Counted from the first letter of the stretch, positions 35,384-46,251 are shown. The stretch: 64,000 nucleotides of DNA from Gluconobacter cerinus (GCF_002723935.1 NZ_BEWM01000002.1:620001-684000), one strand, 5' to 3'. Made by a program: numbers and translations. The notes: generated from the sequence alone by a model not told the origin.

Positions 35384-36541
35384 ATGTCCAAGCCGACTGT
35401 CAGACCTTCCCGCCCGTTCTTTTCCTCTGGTCCGTGCGCAAAACGCCCTGGCTGGTCCCTCTCGGCTCTGGATCAGGCCCTGGTGGGACGGTCACATCGT
35501 GCCCCTGAAGGCCGTGCGCGCCTAAAGGAAGTCATCACCCGCTCAAAAAATATCCTAGGCATTCCCGCAGACTGGCGTCTGGCTGTTGTTCCGGCTTCGG
35601 ACACCGGTGCGGTTGAGATGATTCTCTGGGCGATTGCCGGTGAGCGCGGCATGGATGTGCTGTCTTTTGAAAGTTTTTCCGGAACATGGGCGCAGGATCT
35701 GCGGGACGTTCTGAAAATCGAAGATCTCCGCGTGCTGGACGCGCCTTATGGAGAGCTTCCGGATCTGGCGGCTGTAGACTGGTCCCGCGATGTCGTCCTG
35801 ACCTGGAACGGTACAACGTCAGGCGTTCGCATTCCGAATGCAGAGGCTATTCCCGTCGAGCATGACGGTTTGATCATCTGTGATGCAACATCCGCTGCTT
35901 TCGCCATGGACCTTCCGTGGGATCGTCTGGATGTTGTCACTTGGTCCTGGCAGAAGGCCCTCGGCGGCGAAGCGGCTCATGGCATGGTGGCCATCAGCCC
36001 CCGTGCTGCCGCTCGTCTGACAGAGGCATCCCCACGTCCGCTGCCCAAAATTTTCCGTCTGACGGGAAAGAAGGGCCTGCTGGAGGCTGTGTTTGAAGGG
36101 GATACCATCAACACGCCCTCCATGCTGTGCGTCGAAGATGCGCTGGATGGTTTGCGGTGGGCAGAATCTGCGGGTGGTCTCCCTGCTCTCAAGGCGCGCT
36201 CGCAAGCCAGTCTGGCCGTCGTAGCGGAATGGGTGGAAAAGACGGATTGGGTGTCCTTTCTTGCGTCTGATCCCGCAACGCGGTCCTGCACGTCAATCTG
36301 CCTAAAAATCGTAGCACCCTGGTTCGAGGCCTTGGCGCCTGAAGCCCGGGCCAAGGCCGTCAAGCACTTGACCGGGCTGGTCGCGCAGGAAGGTGCAGGC
36401 TATGACCTCGCGTCTTATCGAGACGCCCCTGCTGGTTTGCGGATCTGGGGAGGAGCCACCGTTGATGCAGCGGATATTCAGGCTCTCCTACCGTGGCTGG
36501 ACTGGGCGTATGAGTGCACGCGCGAGGAGTTTGCTGCATGA
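35384..36541 (+). CDS. serC: Phosphoserine aminotransferase
   Basis: The product has 385 residues and resembles the alphaproteobacterial type. It begins [20 protein letters not shown], a family signature, and the PLP-binding lysine sits in [16 protein letters not shown]. The enzyme converts 3-phosphohydroxypyruvate to phosphoserine in serine synthesis. Its stop overlaps the hisZ start as ATGA, so hisZ translation is likely coupled. No serA was seen here. The gene lies downstream of tRNA-Leu with about 55 bases between. Confidence 0.93.
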   Translation: MSKPTVRPSRPFFSSGPCAKRPGWSLSALDQALVGRSHRAPEGRARLKEVITRSKNILGIPADWRLAVVPASDTGAVEMILWAIAGERGMDVLSFESFSGTWAQDLRDVLKIEDLRVLDAPYGELPDLAAVDWSRDVVLTWNGTTSGVRIPNAEAIPVEHDGLIICDATSAAFAMDLPWDRLDVVTWSWQKALGGEAAHGMVAISPRAAARLTEASPRPLPKIFRLTGKKGLLEAVFEGDTINTPSMLCVEDALDGLRWAESAGGLPALKARSQASLAVVAEWVEKTDWVSFLASDPATRSCTSICLKIVAPWFEALAPEARAKAVKHLTGLVAQEGAGYDLASYRDAPAGLRIWGGATVDAADIQALLPWLDWAYECTREEFAA

Positions 36542-37677
36542 GCCTGTATTCCGAGACCCCGAGCGCTGCCCTTCTGCCGTCTGGCTTCTCCGACCTTCTT
36601 CCGGGTGAAGCCGAAGCTGAGGCGCGGGGTATTGCCTGCGTCATGGAAGCCTTTTCCCGGCATGGTTATGAGCGTGTACGCCCGCCCATGCTGGAGTTTG
36701 AAACCTCCCTTCTGAATGGTTCAGGCGGTGCGCTCTCCACTCAGACGTTCCGTCTGATGGACCCAAGTTCTCATCGTATGATGGCTCTTCGGCCAGACAT
36801 GACGACGCAGATTGCCCGTATCGCCAGCGTCCGCCTTCAGGATGCACCGCGCCCGCTGCGTCTCTCTTATTCCGGAAGCTGTATCGTCATCGGTACTCCG
36901 GGACGTGAAGCTGACCGTCAGGTTTCCCAGGCTGGTATCGAACTGATCGGCCCGGATTCCGCACAGGCTGATGCTGAAGTAGTGGCGCTGGGCGCCAGAG
37001 CACTTGAGGAACTGGGCATCAAGGGTGTGTCCTTTGACCTCTCGATGCCAGCTCTGGCTCTGGGCCTGATCGAGACTGCCATTCCTGAAGCGGACCGGGA
37101 AGATCTGATCCAGGCGCTGAACCGCAAGGATGCAGCATCTGTTGCTGAACTGGGCGGCTCAATCGCGGACACTCTGGCGGTTATGCTTCAGGCCGCAGGT
37201 CCTGCCAGTCGCGCGCTTGATCTGCTCGCTTCTCTCGATTTTCCGGCTTCCGTCCGTCCGCATTTCGAGCGTCTGGTTGCCTCCGTTGCCGCTATTCGCG
37301 AGCGCGCACCGTCCTTGCGTCTGACGGTAGATCCCGTGGATTTCCGCGGATGGCAGTATCATACCGGACTATGCATCACGGTCTTTTCCACCACCTCGCG
37401 TGAAGAACTGGGTCGTGGTGGACGGTATATTGCGGGTCAGGAGCCAGCCTGTGGTTTGACGTTGCGTCCGCAGGCGCTGTTGCGTGCGGCTCCTGTGCCT
37501 CCGTCCCGTCCGCGGTGCTATGTGCCCGTTCGGCTGGAGGATGAGGCCATGGCAGCCCTCCATGCTCAAGGTTTTGCGACGGTTTCTGCACTTGAAGTAG
37601 ATGCAGAGCCTGATGCCGAAGCGCGCCATCTGCGCTGCACCCATGTCTGGCGGAATGGCGCAGCGCACGCGCTCTGA
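36538..37677 (+). CDS. hisZ: ATP phosphoribosyltransferase regulatory subunit HisZ
   Basis: The product has 379 residues, with the class II aminoacyl-tRNA synthetase-like fold of His[21 protein letters not shown] at the start, [33 protein letters not shown] and, near the C-terminus, [14 protein letters not shown]. HisZ has lost synthetase activity and is needed by the short HisG for histidine synthesis. hisG is not in the window. It overlaps serC and is followed by purA with a 53-base gap, suggesting an amino acid and purine biosynthesis operon. The start at 36538 is set by the family N-terminus. Confidence 0.92.
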   Translation: MSLYSETPSAALLPSGFSDLLPGEAEAEARGIACVMEAFSRHGYERVRPPMLEFETSLLNGSGGALSTQTFRLMDPSSHRMMALRPDMTTQIARIASVRLQDAPRPLRLSYSGSCIVIGTPGREADRQVSQAGIELIGPDSAQADAEVVALGARALEELGIKGVSFDLSMPALALGLIETAIPEADREDLIQALNRKDAASVAELGGSIADTLAVMLQAAGPASRALDLLASLDFPASVRPHFERLVASVAAIRERAPSLRLTVDPVDFRGWQYHTGLCITVFSTTSREELGRGGRYIAGQEPACGLTLRPQALLRAAPVPPSRPRCYVPVRLEDEAMAALHAQGFATVSALEVDAEPDAEARHLRCTHVWRNGAAHAL

Positions 37678-37730
37678 CCCCCAGTTTTTTCTAATTTCTG
37701 CTCTGCATACCAAGTTGAGGAAGCCAGCTC

Positions 37731-39020
37731 ATGTCCAACGTCACCGTGATCGGAACCCAGTGGGGGGACGAGGGTAAAGGCAAGATCGTGGACTGGCTTG
37801 CCAGCCGCGCTGATATCGTTGTCCGGTTTCAGGGTGGTCACAACGCCGGTCATACGCTGGTTGTCGGTGATCAGGTCTACAAGCTGTCACTGCTGCCATC
37901 AGGTCTCGTGCGTGGGCAGATTGGCGTGATCGGCAATGGCGTTGTCATTGATCCGAAGGCGCTGATGTCTGAAATTGACCGCGTAACGGCGCAGGGCCTG
38001 AAGGTCACGCCGGAAACGCTGTGGATTGCCGAGAATGCTCCGCTGATCCTCCCAGTCCATGGTGCGCTGGATCGTGCGCGTGAAGCTGCTCGCGGTGATC
38101 GCAAGATCGGCACAACGGGCCGCGGTATCGGCCCGGCTTACGAAGACAAGGTTGCCCGTCGCGCCATTCGTGTCTGTGATCTGGCCGAGCCGGAGACGCT
38201 GGACTGGAAGCTGGACGAAGTCCTGCTGCACCACAACACGTTGCTGGCGGGTCTGGGTGCTGAGACTTTCACGAAGGAAGAGCTCAAGGACTTCCTGACG
38301 GAATTCACGCCGCGCCTCATGTCCTTTGCCTGCCCGGTCTGGGACCGTCTGGACGAAGCGCGTCGTGCTGGTCGTCGTATCCTGTTCGAAGGTGCGCAGG
38401 CCGTCATGCTGGACGTCGATCACGGCACCTATCCGTTCGTGACGAGCTCCAACACGGTTGCTGCGGTTGCTGCGTCTGGCAGTGGTGTCAGCCCGTCTTC
38501 CATCGGCTTCGTTCTGGGTATTGCCAAGGCATACACAACCCGTGTGGGCGAAGGTCCGTTCCCGAGCGAACTGTTCGATGACGTTGGCCGCACGATCGGT
38601 GAGCGTGGTCATGAGTTCGGCACGGTTACTGGCCGTCCGCGTCGTTGTGGCTGGTTCGACGCGGTCATGCTGCGTCGTGCAGCGCGTGTGGGCGGCGTCA
38701 CGGGTATTGCCCTGACGAAGCTGGACGTGCTGGATGGTCTGGAAGAAATCTCGATTTGCGTTGGCTATGAGCTGGACGGCAAAAAGATCGATACCTTCCC
38801 ATCCGCTCCGGGTGCACAGGCTCGCGTAAAGCCGATTTACGAGACAATGCCAGGCTGGCAGGAAACCACAGCGGGTGCCCGTTCGTGGGGTGAGCTGCCG
38901 GCACAGGCCATCAAGTATGTTCGTCGCATTGAAGAGCTGATTGAAGCTCCGGTTACGCTGCTGTCCACCAGCCCGGAGCGTGATGACACGATCCTGATGC
39001 GTGACCCGTTCGAAGACTGA
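37731..39020 (+). CDS. purA: Adenylosuccinate synthetase
   Basis: The product has 429 residues. The GTP-binding N-terminus is [20 protein letters not shown], and the other family marks [38 protein letters not shown] in two parts, and [11 protein letters not shown] are all intact. It joins aspartate to IMP in AMP synthesis. Codon use is strongly biased, as expected for a well expressed gene. It lies after hisZ, probably in the same transcript. Confidence 0.96.
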   Translation: MSNVTVIGTQWGDEGKGKIVDWLASRADIVVRFQGGHNAGHTLVVGDQVYKLSLLPSGLVRGQIGVIGNGVVIDPKALMSEIDRVTAQGLKVTPETLWIAENAPLILPVHGALDRAREAARGDRKIGTTGRGIGPAYEDKVARRAIRVCDLAEPETLDWKLDEVLLHHNTLLAGLGAETFTKEELKDFLTEFTPRLMSFACPVWDRLDEARRAGRRILFEGAQAVMLDVDHGTYPFVTSSNTVAAVAASGSGVSPSSIGFVLGIAKAYTTRVGEGPFPSELFDDVGRTIGERGHEFGTVTGRPRRCGWFDAVMLRRAARVGGVTGIALTKLDVLDGLEEISICVGYELDGKKIDTFPSAPGAQARVKPIYETMPGWQETTAGARSWGELPAQAIKYVRRIEELIEAPVTLLSTSPERDDTILMRDPFED

Positions 39021-39111
39021 GTTTTTTCTGAACAGGAAACCGCCTGTCCGTTAACGAAGCCTCAATTCCTGTCCGGCATAGAATGTCAGACAGGAATTTG
39101 ATGGAACGGAC

Positions 39112-41082
39112 ATGGATTACACTCAGGGAGATGACAGCCCCGAACTGCTGATCGCAGACCGTTACCTGGTGAATACGAGCCAGAAACAACCTGACCTCAG
39201 CGGCTGTCCTGCCTGGGTGGCTCAGGATATTACGGCCACAGGTTCAACCTGGCTGGCTCTGGCACCGTCCATGCCATCTCCCCATTTCTCTGATCTTATG
39301 TTTTTCCGACATGAGAGTGTTATCGGCCTGCATGCTCATGAATATCATGCAGGCTCGCTCTGGGTGCTATGTCCGCACCCTCCCGGACCGTCCCTGAAAG
39401 ACAATCTGGGTGTCTGGTCTGAAAGCCAGATTATTGAAGGGGTTATACGCCCTATTGCCGATGCTCTTGAGAAGCTCTCCTCCATGGGGCTGACCTGTCG
39501 CGGGATCCGGCCAGATAATCTGTTTGTTGGGCAGGGGCTGCATCAGGTGGTCGTTGGCCCGCTGGGGGTTGCCTGTAATGCAGAAGCGCAGCCTGTCCTG
39601 TTCGAGCCTTTGTCTTCCGCAGTCTGTCATCCAACGGCGCGGGGAGGCGGGACGATTGCCTGTGATATCTTCTCATTGGGAGTACTGGTTCTCTCCCTTT
39701 GCATCGGGGAACTGCCCCTGAGGGGCATGTCAGATAACGAAATTCTGCAACGACGTTTTGAGGTGGGTTCTGCTGAGGCCTACATGCAGGGGCATAATGT
39801 TCCCGCAGGTCTGGTCTCCCTTCTGGAGGCCATGCTTTCAGACAGGCCCGAAAACAGACCCTCTCCCAATGACCTTATAACGATTGCGCCGAGCAAGCTG
39901 TTTTCAATTCGGCCAGATATTCCCGCGCGCTCGCCTCTGGTCATTGGCGGTGTGGAGGTCAGAACACCACAGGCACTGGCATGGTATGCCGGGACATATC
40001 CTAATGAGTTCCTGTCTCTGCTTCAGCGAAAAATTGTCAGCCAATGGTTACATCGAGAGCTGGAGCTGTCGGTCATGTCCAGCCTGATCGAACAGGCTGG
40101 AATTGCGTTTTTGCCATCCAGCGGAAACAAAGCCGTAGACCCGACGACAATGGTTGTGACACGGGCCATTGCCATTCTGGACTCTGCCGCTCCAATGTTC
40201 TGGGCCGGACACTGGTTCTGGCCATCCGCCATTCCTCATATGTTGGCGTGTGCCGAAGCCGGACGGTTCCCGCCTGAAGAGCAGCGCAATATTCGTGGGA
40301 TAGCGGGCTTCCTGATGACGAGCCCAGAAGTGTTTGATGTTCCTTCGCTGCCCGCATTGCAGGCAAAGCAGATCAATGATCTCGCGACTGATGCCCGGCG
40401 AACAGGTGCAAAGGGAATGGAGCAGATCCGTCGTGTACCTTACGACGTGAATGTCTATCAGCCCTGCCTGTCTTCTCGTTGCCTGAAAGAACGGATCTCG
40501 TTGTCAGCGGGTCTGTTGCAATGGCTGGATAGGCACGTTTCGGAACAGGAGCTTTCTGCCGACGACCTGGGGCGTTCAGGTTTTCTGGACGAGCAGATGC
40601 GGACTTTTCTGGAAAGTCATTGCGCGCGCCAGGGGATCATCCCACTTGCGCAGTCCCAGAAAGCGGGTCTTCCGTCCTGGCTTTCGGATCTGACATTGAT
40701 GGCTGCGGCCCAGCGCCGTTTCGACAAGACACCCCTCAGTGCTGTGGCAAAGCGGGCGCTTTCCTTGCTGGAAAACGAGCTTAAGCAGTGGCGAAGCAAA
40801 ACGACGAGAGCAAAGCGTCGTGCCCGGCTTTTTCAGCTGGCCGAAACGGGAAATCTTACGAAGTTTCTTGATAACGTCACTGACCCTGCGGGTTTGCAGT
40901 ATGATCGCAAGCTGGCTCGGCAGGCTGAAGCAGAGATTGCACATCTTGAGAAAGTTCTGGAGCAGGAGCCTGTCCGCAAAGCTGTCCATGAAAAACAGGC
41001 CCGCAATGCTGGAGAGTTCTTCTCACTCTTGATCGGGATTGCTGTCGCGATGACTAGTATCTGGCTGGAGTTTTGTGAATGA
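39112..41082 (+). CDS. Membrane-anchored pseudokinase-like protein
   Basis: The product has 656 residues. Residues about 20-260 resemble a Ser/Thr kinase fold: GLTCRGIRPDNLFV takes the place of the HRDxxxxN catalytic loop, and DIFSLGVLVLSLCIGELPL fits the kinase F-helix region. The HRD Asp position reads as Ile or Arg, and the DFG motif is replaced by GPLG, so catalysis is doubtful. A long helical region (about 270-620) follows, ending in a hydrophobic C-terminal segment (FFSLLIGIAVAMTSIWL). Its last codons overlap the start of the next gene. The role is unknown; a signalling scaffold is a guess. Confidence 0.65.
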   Translation: MDYTQGDDSPELLIADRYLVNTSQKQPDLSGCPAWVAQDITATGSTWLALAPSMPSPHFSDLMFFRHESVIGLHAHEYHAGSLWVLCPHPPGPSLKDNLGVWSESQIIEGVIRPIADALEKLSSMGLTCRGIRPDNLFVGQGLHQVVVGPLGVACNAEAQPVLFEPLSSAVCHPTARGGGTIACDIFSLGVLVLSLCIGELPLRGMSDNEILQRRFEVGSAEAYMQGHNVPAGLVSLLEAMLSDRPENRPSPNDLITIAPSKLFSIRPDIPARSPLVIGGVEVRTPQALAWYAGTYPNEFLSLLQRKIVSQWLHRELELSVMSSLIEQAGIAFLPSSGNKAVDPTTMVVTRAIAILDSAAPMFWAGHWFWPSAIPHMLACAEAGRFPPEEQRNIRGIAGFLMTSPEVFDVPSLPALQAKQINDLATDARRTGAKGMEQIRRVPYDVNVYQPCLSSRCLKERISLSAGLLQWLDRHVSEQELSADDLGRSGFLDEQMRTFLESHCARQGIIPLAQSQKAGLPSWLSDLTLMAAAQRRFDKTPLSAVAKRALSLLENELKQWRSKTTRAKRRARLFQLAETGNLTKFLDNVTDPAGLQYDRKLARQAEAEIAHLEKVLEQEPVRKAVHEKQARNAGEFFSLLIGIAVAMTSIWLEFCE

Positions 41083-41540
41083 CCCGCCAGTCAGTGCGTT
41101 TGCGCGTGACAGAGGCGAGTTTCAAATGGTGGCACGGCCTCATTCTTGGCCTGCTTTTGGCATATGTGCCGGGCAGTCTGCTTGTGGGCGGTGTTCTGCT
41201 GCTGCCTCTGATCGTGCTTCGATTCATCGATCCGGATGCTGATCGGCAGCGGATCATGATTGTTCTGTTTTATCTGGGGGCTGTCATGGTTCATCCCTTG
41301 AGGGAAGCATGGTTGTCACATGGGGATTGGGAGGCCTGTACCCAGCAAATTATGCAGCCAATGCTGCTTGTGATGGACTGGATGGCCGTTGGTGTGGCGT
41401 GGCTGGTCGCTGAAGCGTCTGCCATTGGTGCCAGACTTTGGTATGCGGATTATGTTCGCAGAGAGCGCAGGGCCATCGAAAAGAAGATCGACGCCCTGCG
41501 AGAGGAATGGCTGACTTCAGACGGTGAGAGACAGCCCTGA
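41079..41540 (+). CDS. Small membrane protein paired with the pseudokinase
   Basis: The product has 153 residues. Its start overlaps the pseudokinase stop by four bases (ATGA). Hydrophobic segments fall at about 22-50 (LILGLLLAYVPGSLLVGGVLLLP, read in two parts), 58-72, and 90-112, followed by a basic helical tail ending in RREERAIEKK-like charge clusters. It probably lies in the inner membrane next to the pseudokinase. No family is recognised. The tail (from about 128) is strongly Arg/Glu-rich. Confidence 0.6.
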   Translation: MTRQSVRLRVTEASFKWWHGLILGLLLAYVPGSLLVGGVLLLPLIVLRFIDPDADRQRIMIVLFYLGAVMVHPLREAWLSHGDWEACTQQIMQPMLLVMDWMAVGVAWLVAEASAIGARLWYADYVRRERRAIEKKIDALREEWLTSDGERQP

Positions 41541-41553
41541 AAGGGCCGGCTCT

Positions 41554-42519
41554 TCAATCTTCCGGGGTTTCTTCTTCTGAGGGGCTCTCGACAAGCCGGG
41601 AGGCAAGATCTCCCGTAGCTCCACCCACAAGACCGCGCGCATAATCCTGAGCTGAGAACGGGCGCAGGTCTTCGGCCTGTTCGCCGACCCCGACCATGTG
41701 CACGGGCAGTTTGAACTGTTCTGCTAGTGCGACCACAATTCCGCCGCGGGCAGAACCGTCCAGTTTGGTCACGATCAGGCCTGTCACGTTCACCAGCTCA
41801 CGGAACACGCGCACCTGCTCAATGGCGTTCTGACCGGTCGTTGCATCCAGCACCAGCAATACGGAATGCGGGGCGGTTGGGTCGAATTTCTGCATGACGC
41901 GGATGATCTTGGCCAACTCTTCCATAAGCGCGCCCTTATTATGCAGGCGGCCGGCCGTATCGATGAAGAGAAGATCTTTGCCCTCTTCCGTCGCGCGTTT
42001 GATGCCGTCATAGGCAAGACCCGCAGCATCTGCTCCGTGTTTTCCCGCGATAACGGGCACATCTGAGCGTTGCCCCCAGACCTGAAGCTGTTCGACAGCC
42101 GCAGCACGGAAGGTATCTCCCGCCACGAGCATGACGGATTTGCCTTCTTCGCTGTAATGGCGGGCCATTTTGCCGATGGTTGTGGTCTTGCCTACACCGT
42201 TGACGCCCACCACGAGAACGACATGTGGCTTCTTCTTCGGATCAGGTTCAAACGGGATCGCAACGGGCTCCAGAACCCGTGCAATCTCTTCGGCCAGGGC
42301 ATCGCGAATTTCGTCACTTGTGACGTCCTTACCAAAACGGGAGCTGCGAAAGCTCTCGATGACACGCTCTGCCACGACAGGCCCTAGATCTGCCGCGATC
42401 AGTTCGTCTTCGAGTTCTTCAAGAGCAGCATCGTCCAGCTTGCGATGCGTGAACACAGCTCCGAGACGTGAGCTCGAGCGTGAAAGACCCTGTTTGAGTC
42501 GTGAGAAAAATCCAGCCAT
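41554..42519 (-). CDS. ftsY: Signal recognition particle receptor FtsY
   Basis: The product has 321 residues. It has a short N-terminal region, without the acidic A domain of enterics, then the N domain and the GTPase G domain. GTP-binding motifs are GVNGVGKTTTIGK, DTFRAAAVEQL, DTAGR and TKLDG. FtsY docks SRP-ribosome complexes at the inner membrane. In many alphaproteobacteria mtaB lies directly upstream on the same strand; here mtaB is 20 kb away, beyond a polysaccharide block. The identification is secure. Confidence 0.96.
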   Translation of the reverse strand: MAGFFSRLKQGLSRSSSRLGAVFTHRKLDDAALEELEDELIAADLGPVVAERVIESFRSSRFGKDVTSDEIRDALAEEIARVLEPVAIPFEPDPKKKPHVVLVVGVNGVGKTTTIGKMARHYSEEGKSVMLVAGDTFRAAAVEQLQVWGQRSDVPVIAGKHGADAAGLAYDGIKRATEEGKDLLFIDTAGRLHNKGALMEELAKIIRVMQKFDPTAPHSVLLVLDATTGQNAIEQVRVFRELVNVTGLIVTKLDGSARGGIVVALAEQFKLPVHMVGVGEQAEDLRPFSAQDYARGLVGGATGDLASRLVESPSEEETPED

Positions 42520-42682
42520 TTACGGGAGTTCGGACAGGTCAGGCCCAACGTCAAGTCTGTAGCGTCGATTTCCTGAGAGTAAATGGGCTGTTGGGCGATT
42601 GTTTCACACATTTACAGTCTGACAGCCTTCTAGTTTTCTGTAAGGGCGTATGGTTCTTCATCCCGGTTTCGTGGCTTGCGCC

Positions 42683-43377
42683 ATGCTTAGGAGTCATAAT
42701 CTTCTTGTAGGAATCTGTTTTCAGGCTCCGTGAGGTGGCTGGATAAGCGCCCTAATATTGGCTAGCAGACGAATAGATGGATCGTTTGCGCCCTTGTTTC
42801 CCGAAGAGCCACGGCAGACCGAATTGATGCCTGCCGTGTGCTGAGCGGCATTATTTTTGTCAATCGGAACGGCCTGCGCGGGCCTAAAAATATGCGCTGC
42901 AAAAGACGCTTTATAACAGCGGGAAACATTGAGGCTACATGGGTGCTTCATGGGAGGAATGGCCTATCTGCCAAAAGGCAGCGCCGCAGACCATGGTGAT
43001 TGATGCGGCTTCTCTCAAAATATACTGCACGGCTTTGAGCCCGTGCGTAAAAAAGAATTCAGGGCGACTGCCTTGCTGGGCAGCCTCTGTAAGGGAAGAA
43101 TGGCTTTAGGCAGCCCAGGGTTATGATGCTGACTGGTTTTGGGGCTGTTCTGGAGTAAAAAGGGATAAACCCTTGCATTCTGGGACGAAGGTCTCTGGAA
43201 ATCCGCATCGGGTACTATAAGCAACACAGATAAAAATGCCTTAATCGCATCGAAATCATGTTCTCAGGTCTCAAGGATTGGAGGCGTCTCGCAACGCACT
43301 ATAATAGATGCCCGAATGTCTTCTTCTCAGGCATTTGTCTTTCTGCAACCGTCATGTTCGGACTATGTGTCTTGAGC
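42683..43377 (+). mobile_element. Degenerate IS5-group element, left copy
   Basis: This stretch holds broken transposase pieces in several frames. A piece reading RVLSGIIFVNRNGLR lies near 42830-42885, TMVIDAASLK near 42990, GYDADWF near 43120, and RIEIMFSGLKDWRRLATHY then FFSGICLSATVMFGL near 43240-43370. These are in the order of an IS5-type DDE transposase, with a gap and stops, so it is inactive. The ends share sequence with the copy at 62413-62774: both start ATGCT, AGGAG, CATAATCTTCTT and end TATGTGTCTTGAGC. It marks the left border of the polysaccharide block. Confidence 0.85.
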
Positions 43378-43956
43378 TAGGTATTGGTGTCACCTTTTGG
43401 CCGTTGAAGTATCTGCCCGCATAGAATGCGTGTCCAGCCATCAGGGGGGGGGCTGGAGATCCGCTTTTTTCTTTATTGGTGTTGCGTTGCTTTGGCGCCC
43501 CCACCGAAATTGTATCTAGAATCTTGCCTGACTTTGGGTGCCCGGTGCGATAGGCCCGGACAACGCAAATAAAGACAGGTAGTTGTTGATCAGATATTCC
43601 GTGTGCTCGTTAGAAAGAGCCGCGTGTTCAACGTCTGGAACACTAGGATTTGAGCATCGGAACCAGATTAAAGGGGGGACATCAGCTTTTGCTCTCATCC
43701 GCATGAGCCATAGCTTTGTCTAGATTTAGGTCAAGATACCTTAAAATCCACAGTCCACAAGATGCCTAGAGCTGATTGTCAAGCCCACGCCAACGAGAAA
43801 GCCTCTTCTCAACATCAAAAAATGACTGTCTCATTTTATCCATCCAATCATCAAAGGAAAAATGAAATCATAGATACCTTCTAAAAACCAAAGGATTTTT
43901 TGAACCCTCTAGTTAGCGACTCTTGCGATGATCTTCCTGTTGAGGGATGATGTTTC
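43378..43956. other. Intergenic region upstream of kpsM, no gene seen
   Basis: This is AT-richer than the surrounding chromosome. It has a run of nine G at 43444-43452. A 62-codon minus-strand frame at 43516-43704 has no recognisable features. A promoter for kpsM is expected in the final 150 bases, which are A/T-rich, but none is called. Confidence 0.4.
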
Positions 43957-44751
43957 ATGCATCAAAATCGTCAAACTCTTCTGCAACTCTTTCTAACCCA
44001 GCTTCGGGTTATCGGCGCCTTGATGCTGCGCGAATTGCATACACGATTCGGACGTGAAAATCTCGGATATCTTTGGATCGTAGGTGAGCCGATCCTTTTC
44101 TGTGCAGGCGTCGCCATCGCTTGGACAGCCATCCGCCCCTCATACGAACATGGCCTACAGACTACAGCTGTTGTAATTACAGGCTATGTCCCCCTGACGA
44201 TGTGGCGGCACTGCCTAGCAAGTTCCGTTCGGGCATTTGAAGCGAACGGAAGTTTACTCTTTCATCGACAAGTAACGCCTCTTGACATCATTACGGCTAG
44301 AAGCATTCTCGAAATAGCAGGAACGATCATTGCAGGGGTTATCGTTTGCTCGGGGGCAATGTTGCTAGGGTATATGACGCCCCCGAAGGATTACGGACTT
44401 CTTTACATAGGAATTTTTTACCAAAGCCTTTTTTCTTATGCGACGGCTTTGCTTGTCGCCGCTCTGAGCCAACGATCAGAATTAGTCGAAAAATCTATAA
44501 CTGTTTTTTCTTATCTTTCTTTGCCGTTTTCTGGTGCTTTTATTTTGGAAAGCTGGCTGCCGCTTAAGGCAAGGAACCTTCTTCTCTGGTCTCCATCAGT
44601 CAATAATATTGAAATGATTCGTGGTGGGCAATTCGGAAATAATATTCATCCATACTACGACATGGTTTATAATTCATACGCAACAGCATTCATGCTTATT
44701 TTGGGAATTTCACTCACGCTTAGAAGTAGAAAATACATTAATGTCCAGTGA
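43957..44751 (+). CDS. kpsM: Capsule-type polysaccharide ABC exporter permease (KpsM-like)
   Basis: The product has 264 residues and six hydrophobic segments. The ABC-2 signature loop is LMLRELHTRFGRENLGYLW, typical of KpsM-type permeases. Later LSLPFSGAFILESWLP and WSPSVNNIEMIRGGQFG match the family C-terminus. It forms the inner-membrane channel for capsule export. Base composition is clearly more A/T-rich than in neighbouring chromosome genes, which supports transfer. The matching ATPase gene is not adjacent but lies two genes away at 46262. Confidence 0.88.
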   Translation: MHQNRQTLLQLFLTQLRVIGALMLRELHTRFGRENLGYLWIVGEPILFCAGVAIAWTAIRPSYEHGLQTTAVVITGYVPLTMWRHCLASSVRAFEANGSLLFHRQVTPLDIITARSILEIAGTIIAGVIVCSGAMLLGYMTPPKDYGLLYIGIFYQSLFSYATALLVAALSQRSELVEKSITVFSYLSLPFSGAFILESWLPLKARNLLLWSPSVNNIEMIRGGQFGNNIHPYYDMVYNSYATAFMLILGISLTLRSRKYINVQ

Positions 44752-45087
44752 TTTTCTGAGAAAGGATCTTCAATTTATTAGGGTATTTTTATTCGTATTT
44801 GGTTGGTGAGTAACATCGGTTATTCCTCTTTTCAGGGAGCGGGTTTGCAGATCCGTTGAAAGGATCGTCCCGCCTTCCTGTCGCATCGCCTGCGTAACCC
44901 CTCTTGACCAGTGGATATACTGGCTCGTGCAGTAGTCTCTTCTGAATGTTCGAATGGATCGAAAGTTTCAAGGAGAACTCTTCACAAGGTGTAATACGTT
45001 AGCGTGGTAAAAAATATATTCTCCTGATGGAATAAAGGGTGGGGAAGCTACGTTGCCTTCCTGTGATGTTTGAGGCAAAGCAGACCT
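44752..45087. other. Intergenic region between kpsM and kpsE, no gene seen
   Basis: These 336 bases contain no supported gene. A 60-codon minus-strand frame at 44789-44971 has no family features. The stretch could be a scar from a lost gene, since these exporter genes are usually contiguous. Confidence 0.4.
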
Positions 45088-46251
45088 ATGGCTAAATTGT
45101 TCATCACCTCGTCTTCCAGATCCGATGCAAAATTTGGGCTTAGCATCAGACAGATAAGTGCCTGGGCCAAGCGTCGCGTGGTTTTTCTCATGATGGTGAT
45201 TCTGCCGACGCTGTTGGCTATTATCTATTATGGCCTTATCGCGTCTCCTCAATATGTCTCGCAGGCCGATTTCGTCGTTCGCGGGCAGGCGCCGCAGACC
45301 CCAGGGCTGCTGGCGGGGATTTTGTCTTCTGGCGGCGCAGCAGGTGGTAGCGAGGACACGTATGCCGTCCAAGACTACGTCATGTCGCGCGACGCAGCGC
45401 AGCTTTTGCTGAAAACGCAGGATCTCGCTAATGTTTTCGACATTTCCGAGGCAGATGCTCTGGCGCGGTTTCCGAATTTCTATTCGGGGCGTACGTTCGA
45501 GCATTTCTATCGCTACTATAAGAGGCATGTGAAAGCCGAGCTCGATACGACGACCGGCCTTTCTACGCTTACTGTTCGCACCTTCGGGGCGGCGACTTCC
45601 CAACGTATTGCCCGCTCGCTCCTTACAGCCGCTGAGCAGCTTGTCAACGAGATGAATGCGCGACAGCGCGAAAATACCATTGCAGCATCTCTGCGCGAGC
45701 GAGATGCTGCCATCAGCCGTCTGCAGGCACTTAATACCCGGATCGATGCATATCGCAATCAGACAGGCTTGCTCGATCCACAGCGTCAGTCCCTGCCGCT
45801 TCTGACCGATCTTGCCGGTCTCGATACGGCGAGAATGACCACTCGCGTACAACTCGAGCAGCTTCGGCGCTCCACGCCCAGTAGCCCTTTGATCGAGGTG
45901 CTGACACGACGACTGAGTGCGCTGGATCAGGAGATTGCCAATTCGGCGACCAAGGTGACAGGCGACGGCAAATCATTCGTGCCGAAGATCAGCAAATATG
46001 AGGATCTGGTCTTTCAACGGCAGCTTTTGGAGCGGGAAGTCAGCGCGGCTGATGCGGCGCTCGACGCTGCACGAATTCAGGCCGACCGGCAGCAGCTTTA
46101 TCTGGAAGAGATCTCCCAACCTGATCTGCCCGACTATCCCATCTATCCACGAAGTGTTGCAGACATCGCCATCGTTTTCGTAACCATGCTCGGATTGTAT
46201 TTCATTGGTGCGTTACTGGTTGCAGGTGCCCGTGAGCATAAAAGCATGTGA
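45088..46251 (+). CDS. kpsE: Capsule export inner-membrane protein (KpsE/Wzz-like, PCP family)
   Basis: The product has 387 residues. One membrane segment lies near residues 33-55 (VVFLMMVILPTLLAIIYYGLI) and a second near the C-terminus (SVADIAIVFVTMLGLYFIGALLVAG region). The large periplasmic part between is helical and coiled-coil-like (for example RLQALNTRIDAYRNQTG). This is the layout of polysaccharide co-polymerase/export adaptor proteins such as KpsE and BexC, which link the ABC exporter to the outer-membrane pore. It precedes the ATPase gene by 10 bases. The start at 45088 is preferred over 45070 for its better ribosome binding site. Confidence 0.88.
   Translation: MAKLFITSSSRSDAKFGLSIRQISAWAKRRVVFLMMVILPTLLAIIYYGLIASPQYVSQADFVVRGQAPQTPGLLAGILSSGGAAGGSEDTYAVQDYVMSRDAAQLLLKTQDLANVFDISEADALARFPNFYSGRTFEHFYRYYKRHVKAELDTTTGLSTLTVRTFGAATSQRIARSLLTAAEQLVNEMNARQRENTIAASLRERDAAISRLQALNTRIDAYRNQTGLLDPQRQSLPLLTDLAGLDTARMTTRVQLEQLRRSTPSSPLIEVLTRRLSALDQEIANSATKVTGDGKSFVPKISKYEDLVFQRQLLEREVSAADAALDAARIQADRQQLYLEEISQPDLPDYPIYPRSVADIAIVFVTMLGLYFIGALLVAGAREHKSM

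Noticed and set aside
43516-43704. Minus-strand frame of 62 codons between the left IS remnant and kpsM
   Set aside because: No ribosome binding site, family features or signal; probably chance in non-coding sequence.
44789-44971. Minus-strand frame of 60 codons between kpsM and kpsE
   Set aside because: No recognisable protein features; could be a scar but cannot be supported as a gene.
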